DNA of 64,000 bases from Bifidobacterium hapali (GCF_002259755.1 NZ_MWWY01000022.1:1-64000), one strand, 5' to 3'; positions 45,982 to 55,654 are shown, counted from the stretch's first letter. Notes: generated by a model not told the origin, from the sequence alone. A program made the numbers and translations.

Positions 45982-48003
45982 ATGACTCAGTATCACGTCA
46001 GCCCAGCCGGCAATGATCTCAATACCGGCGACGAAACACATCCGTTCGCAACGATTTCGCACGCGGCAGCAATCGCCGTTGCGGGAGATGTAGTGACCGT
46101 GCATGAAGGCACGTATCGCGAATCAGTCGATCCGCGCAACAGCGGACTAAGCGACCAATATCGCATCGTATATCAGGGTGCGCCGGGCGAGAAACGGCCG
46201 GTAATCACCGGTTCTGAGCGCATCGCCAGCTGGCTGCCAGTGGACGAGCATCCGCAAGTATGGACTGCAACGGTGAACAATGCCATGTTCGGTGATTTCA
46301 ACCCATTCGCCGACATTATCTTCGGAGACTGGCTGGAAGCACCAAAACGCGGGCGCGACCCAGAAAAGCATCTCGGCGACGTCTACCTCAACGGCCGATC
46401 ATGCTACGAAGTCACCGACTTGAAGGACGTGTATGAGCCAGTCGAACGCACTACGGTCACCGATAACGCGTTAGGTATCGAATGCCCAGTACTCGACAGC
46501 GACCAGACTCGCTACGTTTGGCATGCGCGCGTTGATCAGGCGGCTGGCACAACGACGATCTGGGCAAACTTCCATGATTACAATCCCAACGAAGAATTGA
46601 CCGAAATCAGCGTGCGGCGCACCTGTTTCTTCCCGTCTCAACATTTCATCAACTACATTACTGTACGCGGATTCGAAATGTGCCAAGCCGCATGCGACTG
46701 GGCGCCGCCCACATCGCAGCAGTGGGGCATGATCGGTCCGAACTGGGCGCGTGGCTGGATTATTGAAGACAACGTGCTGCATGATGCCAAATTCAGTGCG
46801 GTCAGTCTCGGCAAAGAGATTTCCTCCGGCAATAACGAATGGTGGCGTCAAGATCGCAAAACCGGCTACCAGTACCAGCTGGAAGCAGTATTCAAAGGAC
46901 TACGCGTCGGTTGGAAGAAGGAACAAGTCGGTTCGCATATCGTACGCGACAACGACATCTACGACTGCGGGCAGAATGCTGTCGTCGGACACATGGGATG
47001 CGCGTTCAGCCGAATCGAACATAACCACATTCATCGTATCGGACTCAAACGTGAATTCTTCGGTTGGGAAGTCGCCGGCATCAAATTCCATGCGGCAATC
47101 GACACAGTGATCGCTCATAACAACATCCACGACTGCTCGCTCGGCACATGGCTCGACTGGCAGGCGCAAGGTACTCGCGTGACCGGCAACGTGTATCATC
47201 ACAACGTTCGTGACTTGATGATCGAGGTCAGTCATGGCCCATACCTTGTCGACAACAATATATTCGCGTCCGACATTATGTTCCAAAACTTCGCACAGGG
47301 CGGTGCATTCATCAACAATCTCATCTGCGGATCTATCGACACGCACACAGTGCCAGACCGTTCCACGCCATACCATTTCCCACACACCACCGAAGTGGCA
47401 GGTTGCGCGATCGTCTCGGGCGGTGACGAACGATACCTCAACAACGTGTTCGCACCACAGCTTTCGCAAGCGATCATCGGCACATACGGACTGAACGAAT
47501 ACCTCGACTGCCCAGCATCCAAAGCCGAATACTGTAAGAGAATCGCACAAATGTGGCGTGACCCGAATCTGGTCGGCGAGCGCAATCCGTTACAGCCGCT
47601 GTATGCGGGTGGTAATCGATATCTTGATGGTGCAATTGCGGCTGCGCTACCCGATGGTGGGTCACGCTCGAAGGCTGATCTGCCGTTCTTTGGTGGGACG
47701 GATGCGTTGGATGTGACAGTTGCGGGGCGTATGCCGGTTCGGCTGGTCGAACGCGCCGATGGCATGCATCTTGAATGCGACGTGCCGCAGGATGTTGTGC
47801 GGTCGCGCGTGCCGGTGGTCACTAGTGAGGTGCTTGGTACGACGCGTATTGTCGAGGAAACGTATGAACAGGCGGATGGAACGCCGTATGTGCTTGACCA
47901 TGATCTATTAGGGCGGGCATGTGGCGGTGATACACGGCTTGCTGGTCCTCTTGAAGGGCTTGTCGCTGGTGCAAATGACGTGCTGGTGTGGGCGTCGCTG
48001 TGA
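45982..48003 (+). CDS. Glycoside hydrolase family 120 beta-xylosidase
   Basis: A 673-residue right-handed beta-helix enzyme, a fold rare among xylosidases. The start YHVSPAGNDLNTGDETHPF is typical of parallel helix proteins; the helix repeats run through about residue 560. Likely nucleophile Asp392 in GTWLDWQAQGTR and acid Glu415 in LMIEVSHGPY lie 23 residues apart, as do the catalytic pair of Thermoanaerobacterium XylC. No signal peptide. AAGGAGG precedes the ATG. Bifidobacterium adolescentis has a characterised GH120 xylosidase. It should finish xylo-oligosaccharides from the non-reducing end. Confidence 0.92.
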   Translation: MTQYHVSPAGNDLNTGDETHPFATISHAAAIAVAGDVVTVHEGTYRESVDPRNSGLSDQYRIVYQGAPGEKRPVITGSERIASWLPVDEHPQVWTATVNNAMFGDFNPFADIIFGDWLEAPKRGRDPEKHLGDVYLNGRSCYEVTDLKDVYEPVERTTVTDNALGIECPVLDSDQTRYVWHARVDQAAGTTTIWANFHDYNPNEELTEISVRRTCFFPSQHFINYITVRGFEMCQAACDWAPPTSQQWGMIGPNWARGWIIEDNVLHDAKFSAVSLGKEISSGNNEWWRQDRKTGYQYQLEAVFKGLRVGWKKEQVGSHIVRDNDIYDCGQNAVVGHMGCAFSRIEHNHIHRIGLKREFFGWEVAGIKFHAAIDTVIAHNNIHDCSLGTWLDWQAQGTRVTGNVYHHNVRDLMIEVSHGPYLVDNNIFASDIMFQNFAQGGAFINNLICGSIDTHTVPDRSTPYHFPHTTEVAGCAIVSGGDERYLNNVFAPQLSQAIIGTYGLNEYLDCPASKAEYCKRIAQMWRDPNLVGERNPLQPLYAGGNRYLDGAIAAALPDGGSRSKADLPFFGGTDALDVTVAGRMPVRLVERADGMHLECDVPQDVVRSRVPVVTSEVLGTTRIVEETYEQADGTPYVLDHDLLGRACGGDTRLAGPLEGLVAGANDVLVWASL

Positions 48004-48040
48004 GTGGGCAGTGGCTGGCTACGTGAGCTAGGGAGTTTTC

Positions 48041-49672
48041 ATGAACTACGACAATGGTGACGTGTTTATCCGCGCTTACTGTGCGGAGACGGTTGAGGGA
48101 CGGTATCCTGCTGCATTGGCGAACAGCGTCCACTTCGCATGGAGTGAGAATGGTCGTGATTTTCAGCCATTCCATCGCAATTACGGCATGTTATTCATCG
48201 AAGGACGAATTACAGAGCGCAACACTATTCGCTCTCTCGGCGTGGCCGATCCGCAACTTGTCGTGTTGGCCAACGGTGAGTACGGTGTTCTTGCCTGTCC
48301 AGTTGACAATGAGCCGGGGCAGTATGAGCCAGTGCAAGGGTTGCAATATTGGACTACCCGCGATTTTATTGATTTCGAAGATCATGGTCTGATTGATGCT
48401 GCCGATGTGCTAGCGGCTGGAAACGATACTGTGCGCGTAGCTCGTACAATATTCGACCGCATGAGACTGCATTGGGACCCGATCGAGCATGTCTCCACGC
48501 GCGTGCCAGAACGTATCACTGCCGCTTGCGCAGATGATGTTGCTGCGGTATGGGCTACTGCTTGTTATTCGGACGGGTCAACTGCGCGCAAACGTGTGCA
48601 ATGGGATACGAGCACGGTGAATTTCTCTGTGCCAGGCGAGTATCCGGTTATCGGCGGTATCGAGGACCGGCGGTATCCGTTCCCGTTGGCTGAAGGCTAC
48701 GGTGACCCGGTGATCTTCCCGTGGAAGGGTAAATACTATTTCCTTGGTACCAACGATAACCTCAACGACATTGGCATCTACATTCGCGAAGCCGACACGC
48801 CCGAGGAATTGTTTGCAACGGATGTTGAACAACATCTCATCCTGCCATACGACGAATCACGCGGATTGATGCAGACCTTTTGGGCACCAGAATTCCATGT
48901 TATTGGCGGCGAAGCCTATATTCTGTTTGCGGTTAGTGGCCGGCAGTGGGCGCCGCAATGCCATATGATGCGACTCAAATCAGGACAATCACTGATCGAC
49001 CCGGACAGTTGGGAAGACCCTGTGCCGGTATGCCGACGTGACGGCGGGCCGCTTGCACCGAACGCGATCAGTCTTGATATGACCTACATTGAATCTGGTT
49101 CCACTGGATATATGGTTTGGTCGTATCGAGAACATATCGGTCAACCTTTGGACACTGGCTCCATGTTGTATATCGCCACAGTTGACAGGCATGAACCGTG
49201 GCGTCTGACCAGTGAGCCAGTGCTATTGTCGCGGCCGCTATTGGGATGGGAGAACGTTGCTGGCACTATCAATAATGAGGGTCCCAACTCGTTCATCGCC
49301 GATGGGACCATCTACTTGACCTATTCGGGTGGTGACGCTTGCGGATATACCTATGCGTTGGGATTGCTTACCGCCAAAGTCGGAGATGATCTCACCGACA
49401 TCGGCAATTGGAGGAAACGCAATACGCCGGTACTTTCGTTCCGTTCGATTGACGGTGTATATGGTCCCGGACATAACGCTTTCTTTGTTGACTCTGAAGG
49501 AAACCTGATGATCTCGTATCATGGGGAAACCGCTATCGACTCGAGATTGCGATGCGATGGCATCCATCGCGTGCATTGCGGAGTTGATGGCGTGCCTATC
49601 TTTGATCTGGCTCCCACTCGGGACCTCTCACCATCATTATGTATGGTGTCATCCACGGTGTCTGTGCGTTAA
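48041..49672 (+). CDS. GH43-like enzyme with a second N-terminal propeller-like segment
   Basis: A 543-residue cytoplasmic protein. The C-terminal two-thirds show GH43 marks: GYGDPVIFPWKGKYYFLGTN, TFWAPEFHVIGGEAYILF, SLDMTYIESGSTGYMVWSY and NNEGPNSFIADGTIYLTYSG, resembling exo-acting arabinofuranosidases. The first 200 residues contain another blade-like piece (GVADPQLVVLANGEYGVLA, YWTTRDFIDFEDHG) followed by a linker domain. This two-part organisation is not one I can assign to a described subfamily. GGGAG precedes the ATG. Last gene of the plus-strand series, followed by a hairpin. Confidence 0.75.
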   Translation: MNYDNGDVFIRAYCAETVEGRYPAALANSVHFAWSENGRDFQPFHRNYGMLFIEGRITERNTIRSLGVADPQLVVLANGEYGVLACPVDNEPGQYEPVQGLQYWTTRDFIDFEDHGLIDAADVLAAGNDTVRVARTIFDRMRLHWDPIEHVSTRVPERITAACADDVAAVWATACYSDGSTARKRVQWDTSTVNFSVPGEYPVIGGIEDRRYPFPLAEGYGDPVIFPWKGKYYFLGTNDNLNDIGIYIREADTPEELFATDVEQHLILPYDESRGLMQTFWAPEFHVIGGEAYILFAVSGRQWAPQCHMMRLKSGQSLIDPDSWEDPVPVCRRDGGPLAPNAISLDMTYIESGSTGYMVWSYREHIGQPLDTGSMLYIATVDRHEPWRLTSEPVLLSRPLLGWENVAGTINNEGPNSFIADGTIYLTYSGGDACGYTYALGLLTAKVGDDLTDIGNWRKRNTPVLSFRSIDGVYGPGHNAFFVDSEGNLMISYHGETAIDSRLRCDGIHRVHCGVDGVPIFDLAPTRDLSPSLCMVSSTVSVR

Positions 49673-49729
49673 TGCGTGCAGTCTTGTGACGTGACATTGT
49701 TGTGCTGCTGGCGTGATAGGGTGAACCCT

Positions 49730-49758
49730 CGGTTACGTCATTGTGTATGACGTAACCG
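49730..49758 (+). terminator. Hairpin after the last hydrolase gene
   Basis: CGGTTACGTCAT (49730-49741) and ATGACGTAACCG (49747-49758) form a perfect 12-base-pair stem with a TGTGT loop, without a T run. It probably ends the long operon. Confidence 0.65.
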
Positions 49759-49792
49759 AAAGCGTGACATGCTGCCGAGTGTGAGGTGAGTA

Positions 49793-50332
49793 GTGGGTTC
49801 TGAAATGTCATCTGTCGCGTCGTCCAGGCGGTTTCGTCATGCGACTATGCAGGATTTCCCGCAAATGCAGCAGATTTATGCGCATGCCCGTGAACTGATG
49901 GCACGCACCGGCAACCCGACACAATGGGGGCACACGTTCCCGCAGGAAGAAGTCGTGCGCGACGATATTGCGCATCGACGCAGCATGTTGCTCGTTGACA
50001 TGGTTGACGGGCGTGAGCGTATTCTCGCTCAATTTGCTTTATGCCCGGGTGAAGACCCAACCTACGCATCGATTGATGGCGCGTGGCTGGACGATGACGC
50101 CTACGTCACCATTCATCGCATTGCGTCATCTGGACTGGTGCGCCACGCGGCGCGCGAATGCATTGCGTGGGCACTTAAACAGTATGGTAACGTGCGCGCC
50201 GACACGCACCCTAATAATAAGGCCATGCAACATGTCCTTGAAACCAGCGGTTTTGCCCGCTGTGGTCTGATTCAGCTCATTGACCGGCCTACAGATACTA
50301 CCCGGATTGCTTATCAGCGCCATGAGTGGTGA
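49793..50332 (+). CDS. GNAT-family N-acetyltransferase
   Basis: A 179-residue acetyl-CoA-dependent acetyltransferase of unknown substrate. RRFRHATMQDFPQMQQIYAHAR is the usual N-terminal strand-helix, VTIHRIASSGLVRHAARECI covers the CoA-binding strand and loop, and DTHPNNKAMQHVLETSGFARCG is the motif B end of the fold. The start is GTG 49793 with GAGGTGAG ahead; an ATG four codons in is an alternative. Not part of the sugar operon, since a hairpin intervenes. Confidence 0.85.
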   Translation: MGSEMSSVASSRRFRHATMQDFPQMQQIYAHARELMARTGNPTQWGHTFPQEEVVRDDIAHRRSMLLVDMVDGRERILAQFALCPGEDPTYASIDGAWLDDDAYVTIHRIASSGLVRHAARECIAWALKQYGNVRADTHPNNKAMQHVLETSGFARCGLIQLIDRPTDTTRIAYQRHEW

Positions 50333-50339
50333 CGGGTGC

Positions 50340-50499
50340 GCAGCGAATCGTTCTCAATAAGAAAAGTGTGAGCCTGACATATTGTCAATCGAACATAGGG
50401 ATTGTTGCAAACGTTGCAATTCCAAGGATCTCTTGAATGTGCGATTGTTTGATAATGTGCGTTTGGCTCACACTTTTCTTATTGAGAACGATTCGCTGC
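50340..50499. repeat. 160-base foldback element between convergent genes
   Basis: Bases 50340-50374 and 50465-50499 are perfect 35-base inverted repeats (outer end GCAGCGAATCG, inner end GTGTGAGCC). Just inside, ATATTGTCAATCGAACAT and ATGTGCGATTGTTTGATAATG are partial inverted copies, so the whole element can fold on itself. It fills nearly the entire gap between the acetyltransferase and dapD stops and may serve as a two-way terminator, or be a small mobile element. It does not match the A or B repeat families. Confidence 0.8.
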
Positions 50500-50506
50500 A
50501 CAACAC

Positions 50507-51526
50507 TCAGTTCTTATGCAACTTAGCGTTAAGCTCAATCCCTGTCTTACGGTAACGGGCTTCAATGCAGCCGGTCACCGAGTTGCGAATAAATAAAATA
50601 TTGTCTTTGCCAGACAGGTCCGCACCCTTGACAACGTCAAGCGGCTCACCGGCAGCGACTTTAGCCTTATCAATCACGGTGATCTTGGTGCCGGCGGTAA
50701 TATATAGGCCCGCTTCAACGACGCAATTATCACCAAGCGAAATGCCAATGCCGGCGTTCGCGCCAAGCAGCGAATGCTCACCAATGGAGTTGCGTAGTTT
50801 GCCGCCGCCAGACAGAGTGCCCATAATAGATGCGCCGCCGCCAATATCGGAGCCGTTACCAACGACTACGCCTTGCGAAACACGTCCTTCAACCATTGAT
50901 ACGCCGAGTGTGCCAGCGTTGAAGTTCACAAAGCCAGCGTGCATAACAGTCGTGCCTTCAGCTAGATGTGCGCCGAGTCGCACGCGGTCTGCGTCACCGA
51001 TACGCACACCAGTCGGCGTGACATAGTCGATCATGCGCGGGAATTTATCAACGCTAAATACAGTGACCATTGCCGCCGGGGAAGCGACTGGCAGTCCAAC
51101 TTGTGCAGCGAATGCGTCGGCAGCAGTGAGTGCAGCTGACTCGAGATCAATCTTGCGCAGTGCAAAGTCTTCAACCGCGAATGGACCATAATTCGTCCAA
51201 ACAACATTGGTAAGCTGAGCAAAAATACCGTCAAGGTTAATGGTATTCGGCTGGGCGAGACGCATGCTCAGCAAATGCAGACGCAGATATGCGTCGGCAG
51301 CGTCTGCGATCGGCTCATCTAGCTCAGACACGGTAAATACTGGGATGCGTCGTACACCGCGAGCATCGGCGGTGTCGTGGACTAGCGCGCCGAATCCATG
51401 ATTCGGACGGTCGGCTTTTGCGGGCGCTTCGCCTAGTTCAAGTTTTGGATACCATACATCCAGTGTCGTACCGGATGCGTCCACCGAGGCCAAGCCCCAA
51501 CCCCATGCGGTGCGTTCGTTCGTCAT
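50507..51526 (-). CDS. dapD: 2,3,4,5-tetrahydropyridine-2,6-dicarboxylate N-succinyltransferase
   Basis: Transfers succinyl from CoA to tetrahydrodipicolinate in the succinylase branch of lysine/diaminopimelate synthesis. The 339-residue protein has the left-handed beta-helix hexapeptide repeats ([23 protein letters not shown]-like [17 protein letters not shown]) and the actinobacterial N-terminal domain ([20 protein letters not shown]). The start at 51526 has an AAGGAG ribosome site; a longer frame upstream lacks one. Convergent with the acetyltransferase gene. Confidence 0.95.
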   Translation of the reverse strand: MTNERTAWGWGLASVDASGTTLDVWYPKLELGEAPAKADRPNHGFGALVHDTADARGVRRIPVFTVSELDEPIADAADAYLRLHLLSMRLAQPNTINLDGIFAQLTNVVWTNYGPFAVEDFALRKIDLESAALTAADAFAAQVGLPVASPAAMVTVFSVDKFPRMIDYVTPTGVRIGDADRVRLGAHLAEGTTVMHAGFVNFNAGTLGVSMVEGRVSQGVVVGNGSDIGGGASIMGTLSGGGKLRNSIGEHSLLGANAGIGISLGDNCVVEAGLYITAGTKITVIDKAKVAAGEPLDVVKGADLSGKDNILFIRNSVTGCIEARYRKTGIELNAKLHKN

Positions 51527-51674
51527 TCGTTGCTCCTTATCATTCTGCACGTGAGCAGTGCCGGTAAGCACCTAAATTACATCCAGCATAGGTTGAGGAC
51601 TCGCCCATCGCATGTCAGTGCTTCTCCTCGGTATCCCAAACAGTGGTGCTGTTTAGGATACCGAGGTGTGCAAT

Positions 51675-52589
51675 CTACTTGTGCGTGCTGTCTGGTCGCG
51701 CATCATTCGCAAAACGTTCGGCGACATGCTGCGCGTGGATGCGGGTGGCCTCGTTGACGAAGTCCGCGCAAGCCTTGCTGCCGTAAAGCGCCGCACCGCA
51801 GGGATCAGCAAAACGCGGGTCACCGGTCAGCGCGGTACGGATTGCGCCAAGCATGGCCGACAGTGGCATGGCTGATGACGACGAGTCGGTATCGGGCGCG
51901 GTTGCAGCGGATGGTTGACCGGCCGGCAACACCGTTCGCGCCGCTTCTTGGATGATGCGTTCGGCCAGTTGCTGTGCTTCCGTCGAATCCGGAGAGACGC
52001 CAGTATTGAACAGTTGCTCCCATTGCTTGGCGTCAGCGAGCATCGTCTCACGTGCATGGCGTTCGGCATCGTCATGCGCCTGTTCGACTTGTTTGCGTTG
52101 TTCGTCGGATAGTTGCTCCCATTGTTGCGCTGCAACGATTCCATATTGAGCCAGTGCTGTATTGGATGCGGTCTGGCGCATCTGGGGAATGTCGCCGTTA
52201 TCGTCGCACAGGTCAGACAGGTTGTGCAGCACTTGTAGCTTGTGTTGTATCGCTGCGATTTGACGGTGCATATCCTCCGTCTTGTCATCGATTGCCTGTC
52301 GGATGTCGTGTGTCCCAGGCTGTACTATCGCGGCGATATCCGCAACAGACAGTCCGGCATCGCGCAACATGATCACGAACTGGAGCTGAACCAAGGTCGG
52401 CCAGTCGTACCAGCGTTCGCCGCCGACGGAGGTTTCGGTTGGCTTGACCAAACCGGTTTCGTCGTAATAACGTAGCGTACGCGTCGTCACGCCGCTGACG
52501 AGAGCAGCCTGATTTATTGGCCATAGCTGATTCACATCCAGCAGGGAACTATTGGCATCATTGTTCGTCGTATTTTCGTACTCGCTCAT
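51675..52589 (-). CDS. MerR-family regulator with TipA-like effector region
   Basis: About 304 residues. The DNA-binding domain reads WPINQAALVSGVTTRTLRYYDETGLVKP, preceded by a 27-residue acidic and Asn-rich extension; a dimer helix (DKTEDMHRQIAAIQHKLQVL) and a helical C-terminal region of about 150 residues follow (ADAKQWEQLFNTG, ADPCGAALYGSKACADFVNEA), like the drug-binding TAS domain of TipA. Such proteins activate multidrug or stress genes after binding bulky ligands. Its target is not evident. The start at 52589 follows AAGGAG. The adjacent dapD gene is on the same strand, 148 bases downstream. Confidence 0.85.
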   Translation of the reverse strand: MSEYENTTNNDANSSLLDVNQLWPINQAALVSGVTTRTLRYYDETGLVKPTETSVGGERWYDWPTLVQLQFVIMLRDAGLSVADIAAIVQPGTHDIRQAIDDKTEDMHRQIAAIQHKLQVLHNLSDLCDDNGDIPQMRQTASNTALAQYGIVAAQQWEQLSDEQRKQVEQAHDDAERHARETMLADAKQWEQLFNTGVSPDSTEAQQLAERIIQEAARTVLPAGQPSAATAPDTDSSSSAMPLSAMLGAIRTALTGDPRFADPCGAALYGSKACADFVNEATRIHAQHVAERFANDARPDSTHK

Positions 52590-52767
52590 GACACATCTCC
52601 TTATGAAATCAATCATCCATTTCGGCCTGCAACGCACAGTCTGCGTCGTTGCAAACAGTATGGCCCTTTACGTAACGTCAACCGCAAATCGCATCCCGCC
52701 GAGCATCTACGATGCACGTAGCTGTTTCTCTGTGCGCGGAGCATCCGGGCGCGTCGCGGTGGGCCGT

Positions 52768-52773
52768 TACAAT
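52768..52773 (+). promoter_or_regulatory. -10 box for the small membrane peptide gene
   Basis: TACAAT at 52768-52773 lies eight bases before the GTG start of the 43-residue frame, so the message would begin at the start codon. No consensus -35 hexamer is seen. Bases 52590-52767 show nothing else. Confidence 0.35.
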
Positions 52774-52781
52774 GGCCGATT

Positions 52782-52913
52782 GTGAATGAATACAAGGCCG
52801 ACCGGGAGCAGCGTGAACGCCGCCGTCGCATGATTGTGCGGACGGTGTGCATTGTTATAGCTGCTTCTATGCTCCTTAGTCTTGTTATTCCGGCTATTTA
52901 CGCGGGCCTTTGA
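52782..52913 (+). CDS. 43-residue single-pass membrane peptide, unknown function
   Basis: GTG 52782 opens a frame of 43 codons: a very charged N-terminus (NEYKADREQRERRRRM) followed by one hydrophobic helix of about 22 residues (TVCIVIAASMLLSLVIPAIY) and a stop at 52911. This positive-inside, single-anchor form is typical of real small membrane proteins and is unlikely in random sequence. There is no ribosome site, but a -10 box eight bases ahead fits a leaderless message. It is followed by prfB after 100 bases. No family is recognised. Confidence 0.55.
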   Translation: MNEYKADREQRERRRRMIVRTVCIVIAASMLLSLVIPAIYAGL

Positions 52914-53013
52914 CGCGTGAGCGCATGCCCAACGGGGGATATGCGCTATTCGCGCATATGATGCGCACTGAGGAACAGTGACTAGATAATCCAATTAAAT
53001 ACGGTGGTATACG

Positions 53014-54144
53014 ATGGCAGAATTTGATTACAATCAGGCGATCGGCGAGGCTCGTGCCAAATACGAGTCTATTGCCAAAGCATTGGATATGGATCGGCTG
53101 AAAGCTGATATTAAGGATCTTGAAACGCAAGCCGCGGAACCTGGCTTGTGGGATGATCCAGAAAACGCGCAGAAGATCACGAGCCGACTGTCTGCAGCGC
53201 AGGCGCAGTTGCGTCGACTGAACTCAGCGAACCAGCGCATTGACGATGTTGAAACACTCGTCGAGCTTGGCCGAGAGATGGAAGATGCTGACTCGCTTGC
53301 TGAAGCGCAGTCCGAAATCGGCAAGATTAAAAAAGATCTCGACGACATGGAAATCCAGACGTTGCTCGACGGTGAATATGACGAGCGCTCTGCGGTCGTG
53401 ACGATTCGCTCCGGCGCGGGCGGCGTGGATGCGGCCGATTTCGCGCAAATGCTGCTGCGCATGTATTTGCGTTGGGCGGAACGCCACGGCTACAAAGCCA
53501 AGATGATGGACACTTCGTACGCTGAAGAGGCTGGCATTAAATCGGCGACGTTCCAAGTGGATGCGCCGTACGCGTTCGGTCGTCTGTCGGTTGAAGGTGG
53601 CACGCATCGACTGGTGCGTATTTCTCCGTTCGACAATCAGGGCCGTCGTCAAACCAGCTTCGCTGCAGTTGAAGTCGTGCCGCTGGTCGAGGCGACTGAT
53701 CACATTGATATTCCAGACACGGATATTCGTATTGATACGTACTGCTCGTCTGGCCCTGGCGGTCAGGGCGTGAACACCACGTATTCTGCAGTGCGTATCA
53801 CCCACCTTCCAACCGGTATCGTCGTCACCATGCAGGATGAGCGTTCGCAGATTCAGAATCGTGCGGCTGCAATGGCTGTGCTTCAATCGCGACTGTTGGT
53901 GCTGCGTCACGAAGAGGAAGCTAAGAAGAAGAAGGAAATCGCCGGCGATATTAAGGCCAGCTGGGGCGATCAGATGCGTTCTTACGTGTTGCACCCGTAT
54001 CAGATGGTTAAGGATCTGCGTACCGGCTACGAAACGAGCCAGACGCAGGCTGTATTCGACGGCGATATTGACGCGTTTATTGAAGCTGGTATTCGCTGGC
54101 GCCATGAGCAGCGTCGCGAGGCTGCTGCTGAGGCGGAACAGTAA
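53014..54144 (+). CDS. prfB: Peptide chain release factor 2
   Basis: Recognises UAA and UGA stop codons and triggers peptide release. The 376-residue protein has the SPF recognition tripeptide at about 204-206 ([12 protein letters not shown]) and the catalytic GGQ at about 249-251 ([16 protein letters not shown]). The reading frame is continuous from ATG 53014: the programmed +1 frameshift with an early UGA that controls RF2 in many bacteria is absent. The ribosome site (GGTGG) is weak. Confidence 0.97.
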   Translation: MAEFDYNQAIGEARAKYESIAKALDMDRLKADIKDLETQAAEPGLWDDPENAQKITSRLSAAQAQLRRLNSANQRIDDVETLVELGREMEDADSLAEAQSEIGKIKKDLDDMEIQTLLDGEYDERSAVVTIRSGAGGVDAADFAQMLLRMYLRWAERHGYKAKMMDTSYAEEAGIKSATFQVDAPYAFGRLSVEGGTHRLVRISPFDNQGRRQTSFAAVEVVPLVEATDHIDIPDTDIRIDTYCSSGPGGQGVNTTYSAVRITHLPTGIVVTMQDERSQIQNRAAAMAVLQSRLLVLRHEEEAKKKKEIAGDIKASWGDQMRSYVLHPYQMVKDLRTGYETSQTQAVFDGDIDAFIEAGIRWRHEQRREAAAEAEQ

Positions 54145-54155
54145 ATATACGCAGT

Positions 54156-54193
54156 GCGGCCTGCTTTCTTGTGGAAGATAGCGGGCCGCTTCT
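54156..54193 (+). terminator. Hairpin after prfB
   Basis: GCGGCCTGCT (54156-54165) and AGCGGGCCGC (54180-54189) form a GC-rich stem with one internal mismatch, followed by TTCT. Probably a weak terminator, 35 bases before ftsE. Confidence 0.5.
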
Positions 54194-54223
54194 GTAGTTC
54201 GGATGGTTGAATAGGGGACGATC

Positions 54224-55654
54224 ATGGCACTCATTTCGTTGGATCATGTGAGCAAGATCTATCCGCGCGGCACTCGTCCGGCGTTGGATGATATTAATTT
54301 GCACATTGATCGCGGTGATTTTGTCTTTCTTGTCGGTGCGTCCGGCTCTGGCAAGACGACGCTGCTCAGTCTCCTACTGCGTGAAGAAGAAGCTACTGAC
54401 GGTGAGATTCATGTTGCCGGTAACGATTTGCGTCGTTTGACGAACCGGCAGGTGCCGCAATACCGTCGTTCGATTGGTTTTATTTTTCAGGATTACAAGC
54501 TGCTCAATAATAAAACAGTTTGGCAGAATGTTGCGTTCGCGCTTGAAGTGATCGGTACGCGTCGCTCGACGATTAAGTCGTTGGTGCCGAAAGTGTTGGA
54601 AACGGTTGGTTTGACTGGTAAGGAGAACAGTTATCCGCACGAACTGTCGGGTGGTGAACAGCAGCGTGTGACGATTGCGCGCGCGTATGTGAATCATCCG
54701 CAGATTCTGCTCGCTGACGAGCCGACCGGTAACCTCGACCCGACTACGTCACTGGGCATTATGGAAGTGCTTGACGCGATCAACCGCACTGGTACAACGA
54801 TTGTGATGGCTACGCATAACGAGGAGATTGTCAATTCGATGCGCAAACGCGTTGTCGAATTGCATGCTGGCAAGATTGTGCGTGACGAGCGGCAAGGATC
54901 GTATGATTCTGCACTGTATTTCCCTGATGCGGACGTTGAGTCGAAATCGAAGCAAGCGCTCGGTATGCCGTCGGTTGGATCGACTGACGATCGGTTCCGT
55001 GCGAATGTATCTGCGACCACGGTGACGATTGACGATGCGTCTGGCACGCGCGTGGAGCAAGCTGAGCAGATTGTTGAGCATGTGTCTGCTGTGGTGAACA
55101 GTGACGAGACGAACGAGGGGATTGCTCGGCTTGCCAATTCGGTGCATTCTGGTCGTACGGGTCGCTACGGTGAGGTGTTCGCGCCGGTGGAAACGACATT
55201 GACGTGGGGCAAGGGATTGAAGCTTGACGAATATACTGCTGAGCAACAGGCCGCTCAACAAGAGTCTTCTGATACGCGAGCTGACCAGCAGGATGCTGTG
55301 GACCAGTCTGTGAAACAGTCTGTGAAACACGACGATAAGCAGGTTGATCAGACTGATGATAGTGCAGCGACAGCAGCGTCGGAAGAACATCGTGAAGATA
55401 ATCAACAAGCCGATCAAGCCGATCGTGAGAATATCACACAGACAGACGGGACTGATGTGACTGACGCGAGCGTTGCACAATCGGAGTCGTCTGAACACGC
55501 AGATAACGCAACCACCAAGGGCGACGACTCGACTCCTACTAACACGGTCGAATCTGACATGCCCCCGGCGCCTCCGGCACCCCCAGCTCAACCAACACCG
55601 CGCGCAACATCAGCTGATACCAGCACCACGCCATTAAAGGAGGCCACCCGATGA
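54224..55654 (+). CDS. ftsE: Cell division ATP-binding protein FtsE with long acidic C-terminal tail
   Basis: The first 230 residues are a normal FtsE ATPase: Walker [10 protein letters not shown] (about 38-46), signature LSGGEQQRV, Walker [14 protein letters not shown] and a switch His in MATHNEEIV. With FtsX it senses division status and drives wall hydrolases. The chain then continues for about 245 residues (FtsE is usually about 230 in total) with low-complexity sequence rich in Asp, Glu, Gln, Thr and Ser, ending in a proline stretch [13 protein letters not shown]. The tail is likely disordered and cytoplasmic. The stop overlaps the ftsX start (ATGA). Confidence 0.93.
   Translation: MALISLDHVSKIYPRGTRPALDDINLHIDRGDFVFLVGASGSGKTTLLSLLLREEEATDGEIHVAGNDLRRLTNRQVPQYRRSIGFIFQDYKLLNNKTVWQNVAFALEVIGTRRSTIKSLVPKVLETVGLTGKENSYPHELSGGEQQRVTIARAYVNHPQILLADEPTGNLDPTTSLGIMEVLDAINRTGTTIVMATHNEEIVNSMRKRVVELHAGKIVRDERQGSYDSALYFPDADVESKSKQALGMPSVGSTDDRFRANVSATTVTIDDASGTRVEQAEQIVEHVSAVVNSDETNEGIARLANSVHSGRTGRYGEVFAPVETTLTWGKGLKLDEYTAEQQAAQQESSDTRADQQDAVDQSVKQSVKHDDKQVDQTDDSAATAASEEHREDNQQADQADRENITQTDGTDVTDASVAQSESSEHADNATTKGDDSTPTNTVESDMPPAPPAPPAQPTPRATSADTSTTPLKEATR

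Noticed and set aside
53224..54234. 336-residue antisense frame over prfB
   Set aside because: Shadow frame; prfB motifs are complete on the sense strand.
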